DNA of 7,034 bases from an uncultured Collinsella sp. (GCA_902492825.1 CABUMZ010000101.1:1-7034), one strand, 5' to 3'. Counted from the first letter of the stretch, positions 1-5,819 are shown. Notes: generated by a model not told the origin, from the sequence alone. A program made the numbers and translations.

Positions 1-61
1 GGAGACGGCGAGTTAGCCGGCAGGTCGGCATGTCAATCCTGGTCTAACAGAGCCTAAGATA
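1..61. other. Left edge, upstream of EIIA; no assignable gene
   Basis: These bases are too short to assign. On the plus strand one frame is open from the edge to a TAA at 55-57, another to a TAG at 14-16, and a third to a TAA at 45-47. Any of them could be the tail of an upstream gene. The third frame contains an ATG at 30 that would give only MSILV. The part from 47 on probably encodes the first residues of EIIA (see that entry). No terminator or convincing promoter is visible here. Confidence 0.4.
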
Positions 62-469
62 TTGCTAGCGAGTCATGGTTATCTCGCCCAAGGTATGAAG
101 AGCTCTCTCGAGATCCTGATGGGCGCCAACGACCGAATCGAGTGTCTGTGCGCCTATGTCGATGACGACACGAGGGATGTCGCAGCGCTTATCGATGCTT
201 GGATGGAGTCGAAGGACCCTGCCGACTCTTGGTTTGTCGTGACTGACATCTTTGGAGGCTCTGTAAACAACGAATTCATCCAGAGGCAGACCGCCGGATC
301 GTTTACGTTGATCACCGGAATGAACTTGCCGCTGCTGGTGGAAATGGCTACACAGCTGGACTCCCTGGATGCGGACAAGGCCAAAGCCGCGGTCGAGGGA
401 TCACGTTCGTTTATCATGCTTTGTGAGGCGGCGGACATGCTTGCCGATGTCGAAGAAGAAGAGTTCTAG
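62..469 (+). CDS. PTS mannose-family EIIA component, start codon uncertain
   Basis: Cytoplasmic EIIA protein of a mannose-type PTS (EIIA-man fold). It takes phosphate from HPr on a histidine and passes it to EIIB. From the TTG at 62 the protein is 135 aa. The phospho-acceptor is His5 in ASHG, and the conserved acidic loop TDIFGGSVNN (61-70) carries Asp62. The His-to-Asp spacing of 57 equals that of E. coli ManX (His10/Asp67), so five N-terminal residues seem to be missing. The frame is open further upstream and reads E-P-K-I-L-L-A-S-H-G, a good first beta strand, but no ATG, GTG or TTG lies between the TAG at 14-16 and position 62. The codon where Met would be expected is ACA (47-49). No good ribosome binding site precedes 62. 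EIIB follows 62 bp later. By context it is a GfrA-like component. The family call is firm; the 5' end may be mutated or misread. Confidence 0.85.
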   Translation: MLASHGYLAQGMKSSLEILMGANDRIECLCAYVDDDTRDVAALIDAWMESKDPADSWFVVTDIFGGSVNNEFIQRQTAGSFTLITGMNLPLLVEMATQLDSLDADKAKAAVEGSRSFIMLCEAADMLADVEEEEF

Positions 470-531
470 CTCAAGCTTCAACGAATAATTCAACCCTGTC
501 ATTACCTTTATTACGTGTGGAGATGATTTTG

Positions 532-1005
532 ATGATTAAGCTTACGAGGGTCGATTACCGATTGATTCACGGCCAGGTCGCCATGTCTTGGACGCATGCG
601 CTGGATGTCGATTGCATCCTGTGTGCCAGCGATGCCGTGGCAAAAGACGACATGAGAAAAGCCGCTTTGAGGCTAGCTCGTCCCAACGGCGTGAAGCTCG
701 TCATAAAAGACGTAAACGCTGCTATCGAGGCGCTCAACAGCGGCGTTACCGATAAGTACTCGCTGTTTATCATTGTTGAGACGATTGAAGATGCCTATCG
801 TCTCGCTAAGGGTTGCAAAGACATCAAGGAGATCAATTTGGGCGAAACTCGAAAGTCTCCCGAGACCACGCTTCATCCGACTCCCGCGATCTTTGCGACC
901 GAAACCGATGCCGAGCATATCCAAGAGCTTGTGAACGATGGCGTGGTTATCGAAATCCGTCAGGTCCCCAATGACTCAAAGGTATTTGCCAAGGACGTTT
1001 TCTAG
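532..1005 (+). CDS. PTS mannose-family EIIB component
   Basis: Cytoplasmic EIIB of a mannose/fructose/sorbose-type PTS, 157 aa, the usual length for a stand-alone EIIB. It accepts phosphate from EIIA and donates it to the sugar bound by EIIC/EIID. The N-terminus MIKLTRVDYRLIHGQV is the family signature, and His13 in LIHGQV is the phosphorylation site. Further conserved-looking stretches are INLGETRKS in the middle and IEIRQVPNDS near the C-terminus. The ATG at 532 is chosen because GGAG (519-522) lies 9 nt upstream and the signature starts there; an in-frame GTG at 517 would overlap that ribosome binding site. It is the second gene of a pair with EIIA and is followed by a strong terminator, so EIIA-EIIB end their own transcript. 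By context it is a GfrB-like component. Lysine codons are a mix of AAA and AAG, unlike the SIS gene downstream. Confidence 0.93.
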   Translation: MIKLTRVDYRLIHGQVAMSWTHALDVDCILCASDAVAKDDMRKAALRLARPNGVKLVIKDVNAAIEALNSGVTDKYSLFIIVETIEDAYRLAKGCKDIKEINLGETRKSPETTLHPTPAIFATETDAEHIQELVNDGVVIEIRQVPNDSKVFAKDVF

Positions 1006-1054
1006 CTGGAAACATGCCATTGTCTAGCATTTATTAACCAGGTCCTCCTTTCTT

Positions 1055-1087
1055 AAGCCCGTCGATCATTTAATCGGCGGGCTTTTT
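1055..1087 (+). terminator. Intrinsic terminator after EIIA-EIIB
   Basis: The arms 1055-1066 and 1073-1084 form a 12-bp stem with one G-U pair (T1062/G1077) and a 6-nt loop (1067-1072). The 3' arm runs straight into a T-rich tail (1083-1087, then ATT). It lies 49 bp after the EIIB stop and separates EIIA-EIIB from the deglycase-EIIC-EIID transcript. Confidence 0.9.
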
Positions 1088-1121
1088 ATTAAAGAAAAAT
1101 CAAAAAAAACTGAAATAGCTC

Positions 1122-1149
1122 TTGCATAGTTAGTTATATAAAGTATTAT
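1122..1149 (+). promoter_or_regulatory. Candidate sigma70-type promoter for deglycase-EIIC-EIID
   Basis: This AT-rich stretch lies just after the terminator. The candidate -35 is TTGCAT (1122-1127) and the candidate -10 is TATTAT (1144-1149), with a 16-nt spacer. The -10 matches five of six consensus bases but the -35 only three, so it would be weak or activator-dependent. Transcription would start near 1156, giving a leader of about 45 nt. A new promoter is required here because a strong terminator sits upstream. Confidence 0.4.
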
Positions 1150-1152
1150 AAC
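1133..1152. promoter_or_regulatory. Inverted repeat over the -10 region, candidate operator
   Basis: GTTATA (1133-1138) and TATAAC (1147-1152) are perfect inverted 6-mers separated by 8 bp, and they cover the candidate -10 box. The size and symmetry would suit a dimeric repressor such as a GntR-type regulator. AT-rich DNA can make such pairs by chance, so this is only suggestive. Confidence 0.3.
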
Positions 1153-1158
1153 GTCATG

Positions 1159-1179
1159 GGATGAATGAAGGGTTCATCC
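1159..1179 (+). promoter_or_regulatory. Leader hairpin upstream of the deglycase
   Basis: GGATGAA (1159-1165) and TTCATCC (1173-1179) are a perfect 7-bp inverted repeat with a 7-nt loop. They fall in the predicted 5' leader, just downstream of the expected transcription start. The hairpin ends 9 nt before the ribosome binding site AGGAG (1189-1193). It could be an operator at the start of the transcript or an RNA stem near the 5' end; the sequence does not decide. Confidence 0.4.
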
Positions 1180-1199
1180 AAGTGAGTTAGGAGTAAGGG

Positions 1200-2234
1200 A
1201 TGTTCAATTTCGATGAGCCTCGTTACGAGAAGGTTGTGAGCGATGCCCTCGCTCTCCGTCCTCAGATTGAGGCTGCCGTGGACAAGGTCTGCGAGCAGGG
1301 TTATTCCAACATCTTCTTCATCGGCTGCGGTGGCACCTGGGCCCACACGCTCCCGATGAAGTATTGGGTCGAGACCACCACGGCCGACGTCGACGTCCAC
1401 TGCGAGATTGCCGCTGAGTTCCTCGCATGCCCGCCCAAGACCTTCAACAAGGACTCGGTCTGCGTCTTCTCCACCCGTACCGGCACCACCCCCGAGATCA
1501 TCGAGGCCGCCAAGTTCTGCCAGGAGCAGGGCGCCCGCACGCTGATGTATGTCTCCAACGACAACACCCCGGCCACCGAGTACGCCGATTACAAGTTCTT
1601 CAGCTTCGCCGAGGACGACGTTCTGTGCGAGGCCATCTACACCTACCAGATCACGCTGGTCGCCCGCTTCCTCAAGAACGCCGGCGCCTTCCCCAAGTAC
1701 GACACCTTCATGGAGGAGTTCGGCAACATCGCTCCGTACCTCATCAAGGCCAAGGACGCTCAGGACGAGCGCTGCGCCGCCATGGCCGAGGACTTCAAGG
1801 ACACCGACTACCACATGGTGATCGGCTCCGGCATGCTCTGGGGTGAGGCCTACGACTACGCTATGTGCATCCTCGAGGAGATGCAGTGGATCAAGACCAA
1901 GTCCATCCACGCCGCCGAGTTCTTCCACGGCACCATCGAGCTGTGCGAGGAGGGCACGAGCCTCATCATGCTCTACGGCGAGGACGACACCCGTAAGCTC
2001 ATGGACCGCGTTGACAACTTCACTCACATGCTCGCCGACGAGAAGGGCGTCCATGTCCGCGTGAACAAGTTCGACACCGCCGAGGTCGAGCTGCCGTTCA
2101 GCGACCCCGAGTTCCGTAAGATCGTCTCCCCGATGGTCACCTACACCATCACCGAGCGTCTGAGCTGCCATCTCGAGCACGTCCGTAACCACCCGCTCAC
2201 CACGCGTCGTTACTATCACCAGATGAACTACTAA
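1200..2234 (+). CDS. SIS-domain fructosamine/glucosamine-type 6-phosphate deglycase
   Basis: A 344-aa SIS protein of the FrlB/GfrE/GfrF group. These cytoplasmic enzymes split a sugar-amine 6-phosphate (e.g. fructoselysine- or glucoselysine-6-phosphate) into hexose-6-phosphate and the free amine. The first SIS domain spans about residues 37-160, with IGCGGT (41-46) and the phosphosugar loop STRTGTTPE (91-99). The second starts near 203. In LEEMQWI and HAAEFFHG, Glu227 and His243 have the 16-residue spacing of the catalytic Glu488/His504 pair in GlmS, and the same spacing as reported for FraB. The start is ATG 1200, with AGGAG (1189-1193) 6 nt upstream. All 18 lysines use AAG and most third positions are C or G, a stronger bias than its neighbours, which suggests high expression. 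It is first in a transcript with EIIC and EIID. The enzyme class is firm; the exact amine (lysine or other) and sugar are inferred from context only. Confidence 0.85.
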   Translation: MFNFDEPRYEKVVSDALALRPQIEAAVDKVCEQGYSNIFFIGCGGTWAHTLPMKYWVETTTADVDVHCEIAAEFLACPPKTFNKDSVCVFSTRTGTTPEIIEAAKFCQEQGARTLMYVSNDNTPATEYADYKFFSFAEDDVLCEAIYTYQITLVARFLKNAGAFPKYDTFMEEFGNIAPYLIKAKDAQDERCAAMAEDFKDTDYHMVIGSGMLWGEAYDYAMCILEEMQWIKTKSIHAAEFFHGTIELCEEGTSLIMLYGEDDTRKLMDRVDNFTHMLADEKGVHVRVNKFDTAEVELPFSDPEFRKIVSPMVTYTITERLSCHLEHVRNHPLTTRRYYHQMNY

Positions 2235-2255
2235 TCCTCTCAAATTGCTGCGGTT

Positions 2256-2294
2256 GTCTGCAGGCGAGCTGCGCAGAATGCCTCGCCTGCAGAC
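2256..2294 (+). promoter_or_regulatory. Perfect 13-bp intercistronic hairpin, deglycase to EIIC
   Basis: The arms 2256-2268 and 2282-2294 are perfect 13-bp inverted repeats, GC-rich, with a 13-nt loop that begins with the palindrome CTGCGCAG (2269-2276). It starts 21 nt after the deglycase stop and ends 21 nt before the EIIC start. No T-tract follows (CTGTTTCTG), so it is a poor intrinsic terminator. It more likely protects the 3' end of the deglycase message after processing, or weakens read-through. Either would give more enzyme than transporter, in line with the strong codon bias of the deglycase. Confidence 0.75.
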
Positions 2295-2315
2295 CTGTTT
2301 CTGGGGTTGATCGAA

Positions 2316-3088
2316 ATGGTTGTCCAGTATCTTCTAGTTGCACTGGTCGCATTTATTGCGTCCATGGACGAGCAATTATTTGGCATTACGATGCTTGGTC
2401 GTCCGCTGTTTACGAGCCTGTTCGTCGGCTTGATCCTTGGCGATGTCCAGCAGGGCGTTATCGTCGGCGCTGCTTTGGAGTCCATGTTCATGGGCGCCAT
2501 TATGGTCGGTGCGGCGGTTCCTCCCGAGTCTATGCCTCCGGCGTGCTTGGCTGCGCGTTTGCCGTCATTACGGGTACGGGCACGGCAACTGCCGTCGCAC
2601 TCGCCCTTCCCGTCTCCGTCTTCCTTCAGGTGTGGCGCAACTTCTGCTACGCCGTTCCGGGTGCCTTTGCCTGCAAGAAGATTGAGACCGCTCTGGCAAA
2701 TCGTGATCTTGCCAAGGCGAATCTGTACCATCTGACCATCGTGCCGCTGTCGATTGGCATTCCGTCTGCACTGCTGGTGTTTTGCTCGCTGTTCTTTGGT
2801 GCCGACCTCATCAACAATGCGCTTAACGCGATTCCGCAGTTTGTGATGGACGGCCTCAACGTTGCGTCCGGCGTCATGGTCTGCATCGGCTTCGCTCTTC
2901 TTATTAGGACCATGGGCGACAACAAGCTTCTTCCCTGGCTGTTCCTGGGATTCATTATGGTCATCTACCTCAAGATGGACGTTGTCGGTGTTGCCGCTGC
3001 CGCTATCTGCGTCGCGCTGCTCCTGGCCTTCCGCGAGGGCTCGGCCGGTCCGCAGGCGGTTGCCGAGGATGAAGAGGAGGACTTCTAA
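2316..3088 (+). pseudogene. PTS mannose-family EIIC, frameshifted
   Basis: Membrane channel subunit EIIC of the mannose-type PTS. With one base restored it is about 257 aa, the normal size. The first part (ATG 2316, GGGG 9 nt upstream) reads MVVQYLLVALVAFIASMDEQ and on to GAAVPPE in one frame. The rest (VYASGVLGCAFAVITG to the TAA at 3086-3088) is in the -1 frame. The break lies at GAGTC, 2526-2530: one extra G (GAGGTC) would restore E-V-Y-A-S, as expected after the family's VPPE/D motif. Unrepaired, the first frame runs to a stop at 2733-2735 and gives an Arg/Pro/Ser-rich tail. The 3' part keeps good coding character and hydrophobic segments, with an acidic C-terminus (EDEEEDF). The stop overlaps the EIID start (TAATG), so EIID is probably translationally coupled. 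It is either a real recent mutation or a sequencing/assembly error. Confidence 0.88.
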
Positions 3089-3936
3089 TGGCTACCCAGA
3101 ACACCGATCTCAAAGAGGCCAAGAAGGACGCGATTATGACTCCCGATATGTATCGGAGCATGTTCCTTCGCCAGTTTACGAGCCAGTGCTCGCAGTCGTA
3201 CGACAAGATGATGGCAATGGGCTTCATGTACACCATTCAGAAGCCCCTGCGAAAGATCTATCCCAACGACGACGATTACTATGCGGCGCTTGATCGCCAT
3301 ACCGAGTTCTTTAACATCACGCCTCATGTGCTTCCGTTTGTAGCCGGCCTAACGGTTTCGATGGAAGAGCAGGCGGCTGCCGATAAGAACTTCGACACGT
3401 CCTCGATTAACGCCATGAAGGTCGGCCTCATGGGACCGCTTTCCGGCATCGGCGATTCGTTCTACTGGGGTACGTTCCGCGTGGTCGCCGCCGGCATTGG
3501 TATTGGCATCGCGTCGACGGGCAACCCGCTCGGCCCCATCGTGTACGCGCTCATCTACTCCGTGATTAACTTTGCAACGCGTATCGTCGCCGCCCATCTG
3601 GGATACGACCTGGGAACCAAGTTCCTGCAGCAGTCCGAAGAGAACAACCTTATGTCTCGCATGACGCATGCTGCCGGCGTTCTCGGAATGACCGTCATTG
3701 GCGCGATGATTGCGGCACAGGTCTCGCTGTCCACAGCTTTGACCTTTGATGTGGGTGGTTCGGAAATTGTCCTGCAGGATCTGTTCGATTCGATCTTCCC
3801 CGGTCTGCTGCCCTTGCTGGCAACGTTCGCTTGCGTTGCCCTCTATAAAAAGGGTGTCAAGACCATTTGGATTATTATTGGCATCTTCGCGATCTGCATC
3901 ATCGGAACAGGTTTGGGAGTGTTCGCGGCGGCGTAA
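3088..3936 (+). CDS. PTS mannose-family EIID component
   Basis: Membrane-associated EIID of the mannose-type PTS, 282 aa, full length. It forms the transport complex with EIIC. The N-terminal half is mostly soluble-looking and helical (MYRSMFLRQF at 21-30, MMAMGFMYTIQKPL at 41-54). The signature KVGLMGPLSGIGDSFYWGT is at 111-129. Hydrophobic segments follow at about 132-170, 195-215, 236-253 and 259-280, ending in FAAA. ATG 3088 overlaps the EIIC stop by one base, and GAAGAGGAGG (3071-3080) lies 7 nt upstream, so its translation is likely coupled to EIIC. The EIIC frameshift would move terminating ribosomes to 2735 and could lower EIID output. It is last in its transcript; a terminator follows 46 nt after the stop. 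By context it is GfrD-like. Confidence 0.95.
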   Translation: MATQNTDLKEAKKDAIMTPDMYRSMFLRQFTSQCSQSYDKMMAMGFMYTIQKPLRKIYPNDDDYYAALDRHTEFFNITPHVLPFVAGLTVSMEEQAAADKNFDTSSINAMKVGLMGPLSGIGDSFYWGTFRVVAAGIGIGIASTGNPLGPIVYALIYSVINFATRIVAAHLGYDLGTKFLQQSEENNLMSRMTHAAGVLGMTVIGAMIAAQVSLSTALTFDVGGSEIVLQDLFDSIFPGLLPLLATFACVALYKKGVKTIWIIIGIFAICIIGTGLGVFAAA

Positions 3937-3981
3937 TGTTGACTGCTATGTTCGTGCGTTGGATAACTAACTGACCGTTTG

Positions 3982-4018
3982 AAAACGGGGCTCGGCGTAA
4001 GGCCGGCCCCGTTTTTTT
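3982..4018 (+). terminator. Intrinsic terminator after EIID
   Basis: The 3982-3991 and 4006-4015 arms pair perfectly. The stem continues with a bulged T3992 and four more pairs (3993-3996 with 4002-4005) closing a 5-nt loop, GTAAG. Seven Ts follow (4012-4018). It is a strong GC-rich stem with a T-tract and marks the end of the PTS locus. Confidence 0.92.
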
Positions 4019-4075
4019 GTTTGAGGGATTTTCCGACCGTCCAAAAATCCACGCTCGTTCATTACTCACGTATCT

Positions 4076-4145
4076 CTCATCTCTCATTCGTCACTAATAC
4101 AAGAGATAACTGAAAGACGAGAGATAAATACGAGAGATAACTGAG
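4076..4145. repeat. Direct repeat copy 1 with three AGAGATAA octamers
   Basis: First copy of a 70-bp repeat; the second starts exactly 165 bp later. The copies match at 64 of 70 positions, including 34 identical bases (4094-4127 = 4259-4292). The copy holds AGAGATAA at 4102-4109, 4120-4127 and 4133-4140, spaced 18 and 13 bp. It is preceded by CTCATCTCTC, which is rich in the reverse motif. No coding frame or transposase lies nearby. The layout looks like an array of protein-binding sites in the promoter region of the gene at 4368. Confidence 0.85.
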
Positions 4146-4152
4146 CAGCAAA

Positions 4153-4178
4153 GAGACAAGCAATCATGGTATTGTCTC
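4153..4178. promoter_or_regulatory. Spaced inverted repeat GAGACAA-N12-TTGTCTC
   Basis: GAGACAA (4153-4159) and TTGTCTC (4172-4178) are a perfect 7-bp inverted pair with 12 bp between. With the preceding A, the left arm is AGAGACAA, one base away from the AGAGATAA octamer of the flanking repeats. This gives a symmetric arrangement of the motif, whereas the three octamers in each repeat copy all point one way. A second, overlapping pair is CAATCA (4161-4166) and TGATTG (4184-4189). Possible operator. Confidence 0.45.
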
Positions 4179-4186
4179 AATACTGA

Positions 4187-4215
4187 TTGTTCTACCAGCA
4201 AAAACATGTTTAAAT
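4187..4215 (+). promoter_or_regulatory. Weak candidate promoter for the AlbA_2 gene
   Basis: TTGTTC (4187-4192) and TTAAAT (4210-4215) are 17 bp apart and each match four of six consensus bases. They lie between the two repeat copies. A start near 4222 would place the second repeat copy in the 5' leader. GATAAT (4288-4293), inside an octamer of copy 2, is a better -10 but has no -35 at the right distance. The promoter position is therefore unsure. Confidence 0.25.
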
Positions 4216-4240
4216 GAAACAGATGGCAGACATCTTTTCT

Positions 4241-4310
4241 CTCATCTCTCACTTATCTCTAATACAAGAGATAACTGAAAGACGAGAGATAATTACAAGA
4301 GATAACTGAG
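4241..4310. repeat. Direct repeat copy 2 with three AGAGATAA octamers
   Basis: Second copy of the 70-bp repeat, ending 57 bp before the start codon of the AlbA_2 gene. AGAGATAA is at 4267-4274, 4285-4292 and 4298-4305, with the same 18 and 13 bp spacing as copy 1. This copy also has a perfect reverse octamer, TTATCTCT (4253-4260). With the first octamer it makes an 8-bp inverted repeat with a 6-bp spacer (4253-4274). A further variant, AGAGACGA, follows at 4309-4316. Copy 2 differs from copy 1 at six positions, four of which create the reverse octamer. Confidence 0.85.
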
Positions 4311-4367
4311 AGACGAAGGCAATCTATTCGCGGCATTCTCCGTCGGGCCGAGCGAAAGGACGTGCAG

Positions 4368-5819
4368 ATGAACGAAAACGAGCTGACCGGTCTGCTCGAG
4401 TCTTTAAGGCGCATGGGCTCGGACGATCTTAACGTCGAGGTCAAGGAGAGCGCCACGACGCTTTCCCGCGACGTATGGGAAACGGTTAGCGCATTCGCGA
4501 ATACCGCTGGCGGAATTATCGTGCTCGGCGTGAGCGAGCGCGCGGGCTTTGTCCCGGTTGAGAACTTTGAGACCGAGAAGGTGCTCAACCAATTCGTAGC
4601 GGGCATGGGTGATGCCGGCGGTCGCGGAAAACTGGCCAATCCGCCCAAATACACCATTGAACGCGTGGAGCTCCAGGGCGCCGTGGTTCTGGTCATCACG
4701 ATTGAGGAGCTCGACCCGTCGAGCAAGCCTTGTTATGTCATAGAGCGGGGCGCTCAAGGCGGCAGCTACAAACGCATCGATGATAAAGATGTTCCGCTCT
4801 CGTCGACCGAGGTCCTGTCCTTGTCATCGTATGAACGGGCGAGCCCCAGTGATCGCGATGCGGTGCCCGGCGCGGTCGCAGGCGATCTTGACGAGGCCCT
4901 GGTCGACCGCACGATAGAGCGTGCTTTCTCGCTGACACCTCGTGCAATGCGCGGCGCGCCGGACAAGAAAACGAAGCTGGAGCGCCTGAATTTCCTCGAC
5001 TCCCAGGGCAATGTCACTAAGGCCGGGCTCCTGGCTGCGGGTGCCTATCCTAAGCTCTTTATCGATGTGGCGGTCTATGCCGGAACGCAGAAGGGCGCGC
5101 CGGGGTCGTTGAGGTTCATGGACCGTACGATTTGCGAGGGAACGTTGGGCGAAATGATCTCGGATGCCGTCGCGGCGGTCGCCAAGAATTTGCGGCGAAC
5201 CTCGATGATCAAAGGCGTCTCGCGTGTCGACTCGCTGGAGATTCCCGAGGAGGTCCTGCGCGAGGCAATCGCCAACGCCGTAATCCACCGAGAATACGGA
5301 GACCGGTTCTGTGGGCAGTCGATCGCTGTTGACGTCTTTGATGACCGTATCGAAGTGACGAACCCCGGCGGCCTATACGGAGGAAAGACTCGCGAGAACT
5401 TGTTTGACGGCAGCTCCCGATGCCGTAACGCGACGCTCGTGAAACTCATGTCGATTGTCCCGCTGCCGGATGGCGCAGGTTCGCCGGCTGAGGGCAATGG
5501 CTCGGGCATCCCGATGATGATCGATGCCATGCGCGCGCATGGTCTGGCCGAGCCCCTGTTCTGCCCGGGGTTCGATCGGTTCAAGGTCGTACTTTACCGT
5601 TCAAAGATCGAGCCGGTCGATCATGGCGGGGGCTTAATTGTGACGGCACTCAAACACTACGGCGAGCTGGGGACGCGTGAGCTGGCAGAACGCACGGGGC
5701 TTACAATTTCCCAGGTTAGGTCGCGCGTCAACGCGCTCATTGCTCAAGGCGAGCTTGAACCTACGGCGTCGGCGACGAGCCGCAACCGCAAGTACCGACT
5801 GTTGGAGCGCGTGGAATAA
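4368..5819 (+). CDS. AlbA_2 (Schlafen-type) / GHKL ATPase-like / winged-helix regulator
   Basis: A 483-aa probable DNA-binding regulator, a type often labelled 'ATP-binding' or 'RecG-related' although it has no helicase motor. An AlbA_2 domain spans about 21-140, with LNVEVKES (21-28) and FANTAGGIIVLGV (43-55) as its hallmarks. A GHKL-like (HATPase_c_4) region runs about 200-415: EAIANAVIHRE (299-309, Glu299, Asn303, His307), then NPGGLYG (332-338) in place of the usual DNGxG-like box, and GNGSGIP (376-382). A winged helix-turn-helix fills about 420-483 (GTRELAERTGLTISQVRSRV). The ATG at 4368 is chosen because AAAGGA (4355-4360) is 7 nt upstream; the GTG at 4362 is too close to it. It is transcribed alone, behind a terminator and a 70-bp duplicated octamer array that is the obvious candidate for autoregulation. 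Its link to the PTS genes is unproven. The domain assignment is firm; the role is inferred. Confidence 0.88.
   Translation: MNENELTGLLESLRRMGSDDLNVEVKESATTLSRDVWETVSAFANTAGGIIVLGVSERAGFVPVENFETEKVLNQFVAGMGDAGGRGKLANPPKYTIERVELQGAVVLVITIEELDPSSKPCYVIERGAQGGSYKRIDDKDVPLSSTEVLSLSSYERASPSDRDAVPGAVAGDLDEALVDRTIERAFSLTPRAMRGAPDKKTKLERLNFLDSQGNVTKAGLLAAGAYPKLFIDVAVYAGTQKGAPGSLRFMDRTICEGTLGEMISDAVAAVAKNLRRTSMIKGVSRVDSLEIPEEVLREAIANAVIHREYGDRFCGQSIAVDVFDDRIEVTNPGGLYGGKTRENLFDGSSRCRNATLVKLMSIVPLPDGAGSPAEGNGSGIPMMIDAMRAHGLAEPLFCPGFDRFKVVLYRSKIEPVDHGGGLIVTALKHYGELGTRELAERTGLTISQVRSRVNALIAQGELEPTASATSRNRKYRLLERVE

Noticed and set aside
30..47. ATG at 30 as the EIIA start or as a leader peptide
   Set aside because: It gives only MSILV before TAA and is out of frame with EIIA. 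The resemblance to a first beta strand is probably chance.
1112..1127. Possible sigma54 (-24/-12) promoter upstream of the deglycase
   Set aside because: TTGCA fits the -12 element and several flanking bases agree, but the near-invariant GG at -24 is TGAAA here. As far as I know, sigma54 is also not typical of this lineage. A sigma70-type pair fits about as well.
1146..2243. 365-aa open frame on the minus strand opposite the deglycase
   Set aside because: It is rich in Val, Gly, Leu and Asp in low-complexity runs and has no ribosome binding site. It arises from the C/G-ending codon bias of the real SIS gene on the plus strand.
2520..2545. Programmed -1 ribosomal frameshift in EIIC
   Set aside because: There is no X-XXY-YYZ slippery heptamer at the break, no fitting stem just downstream, and the family is not known to use frameshifting. 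A missing base is simpler.
4076..4310. CRISPR array or insertion-sequence ends
   Set aside because: The octamers are too short and too closely spaced for CRISPR repeats, there are no spacers of uniform length and no cas genes. The 70-bp copies are direct repeats with no transposase between them.
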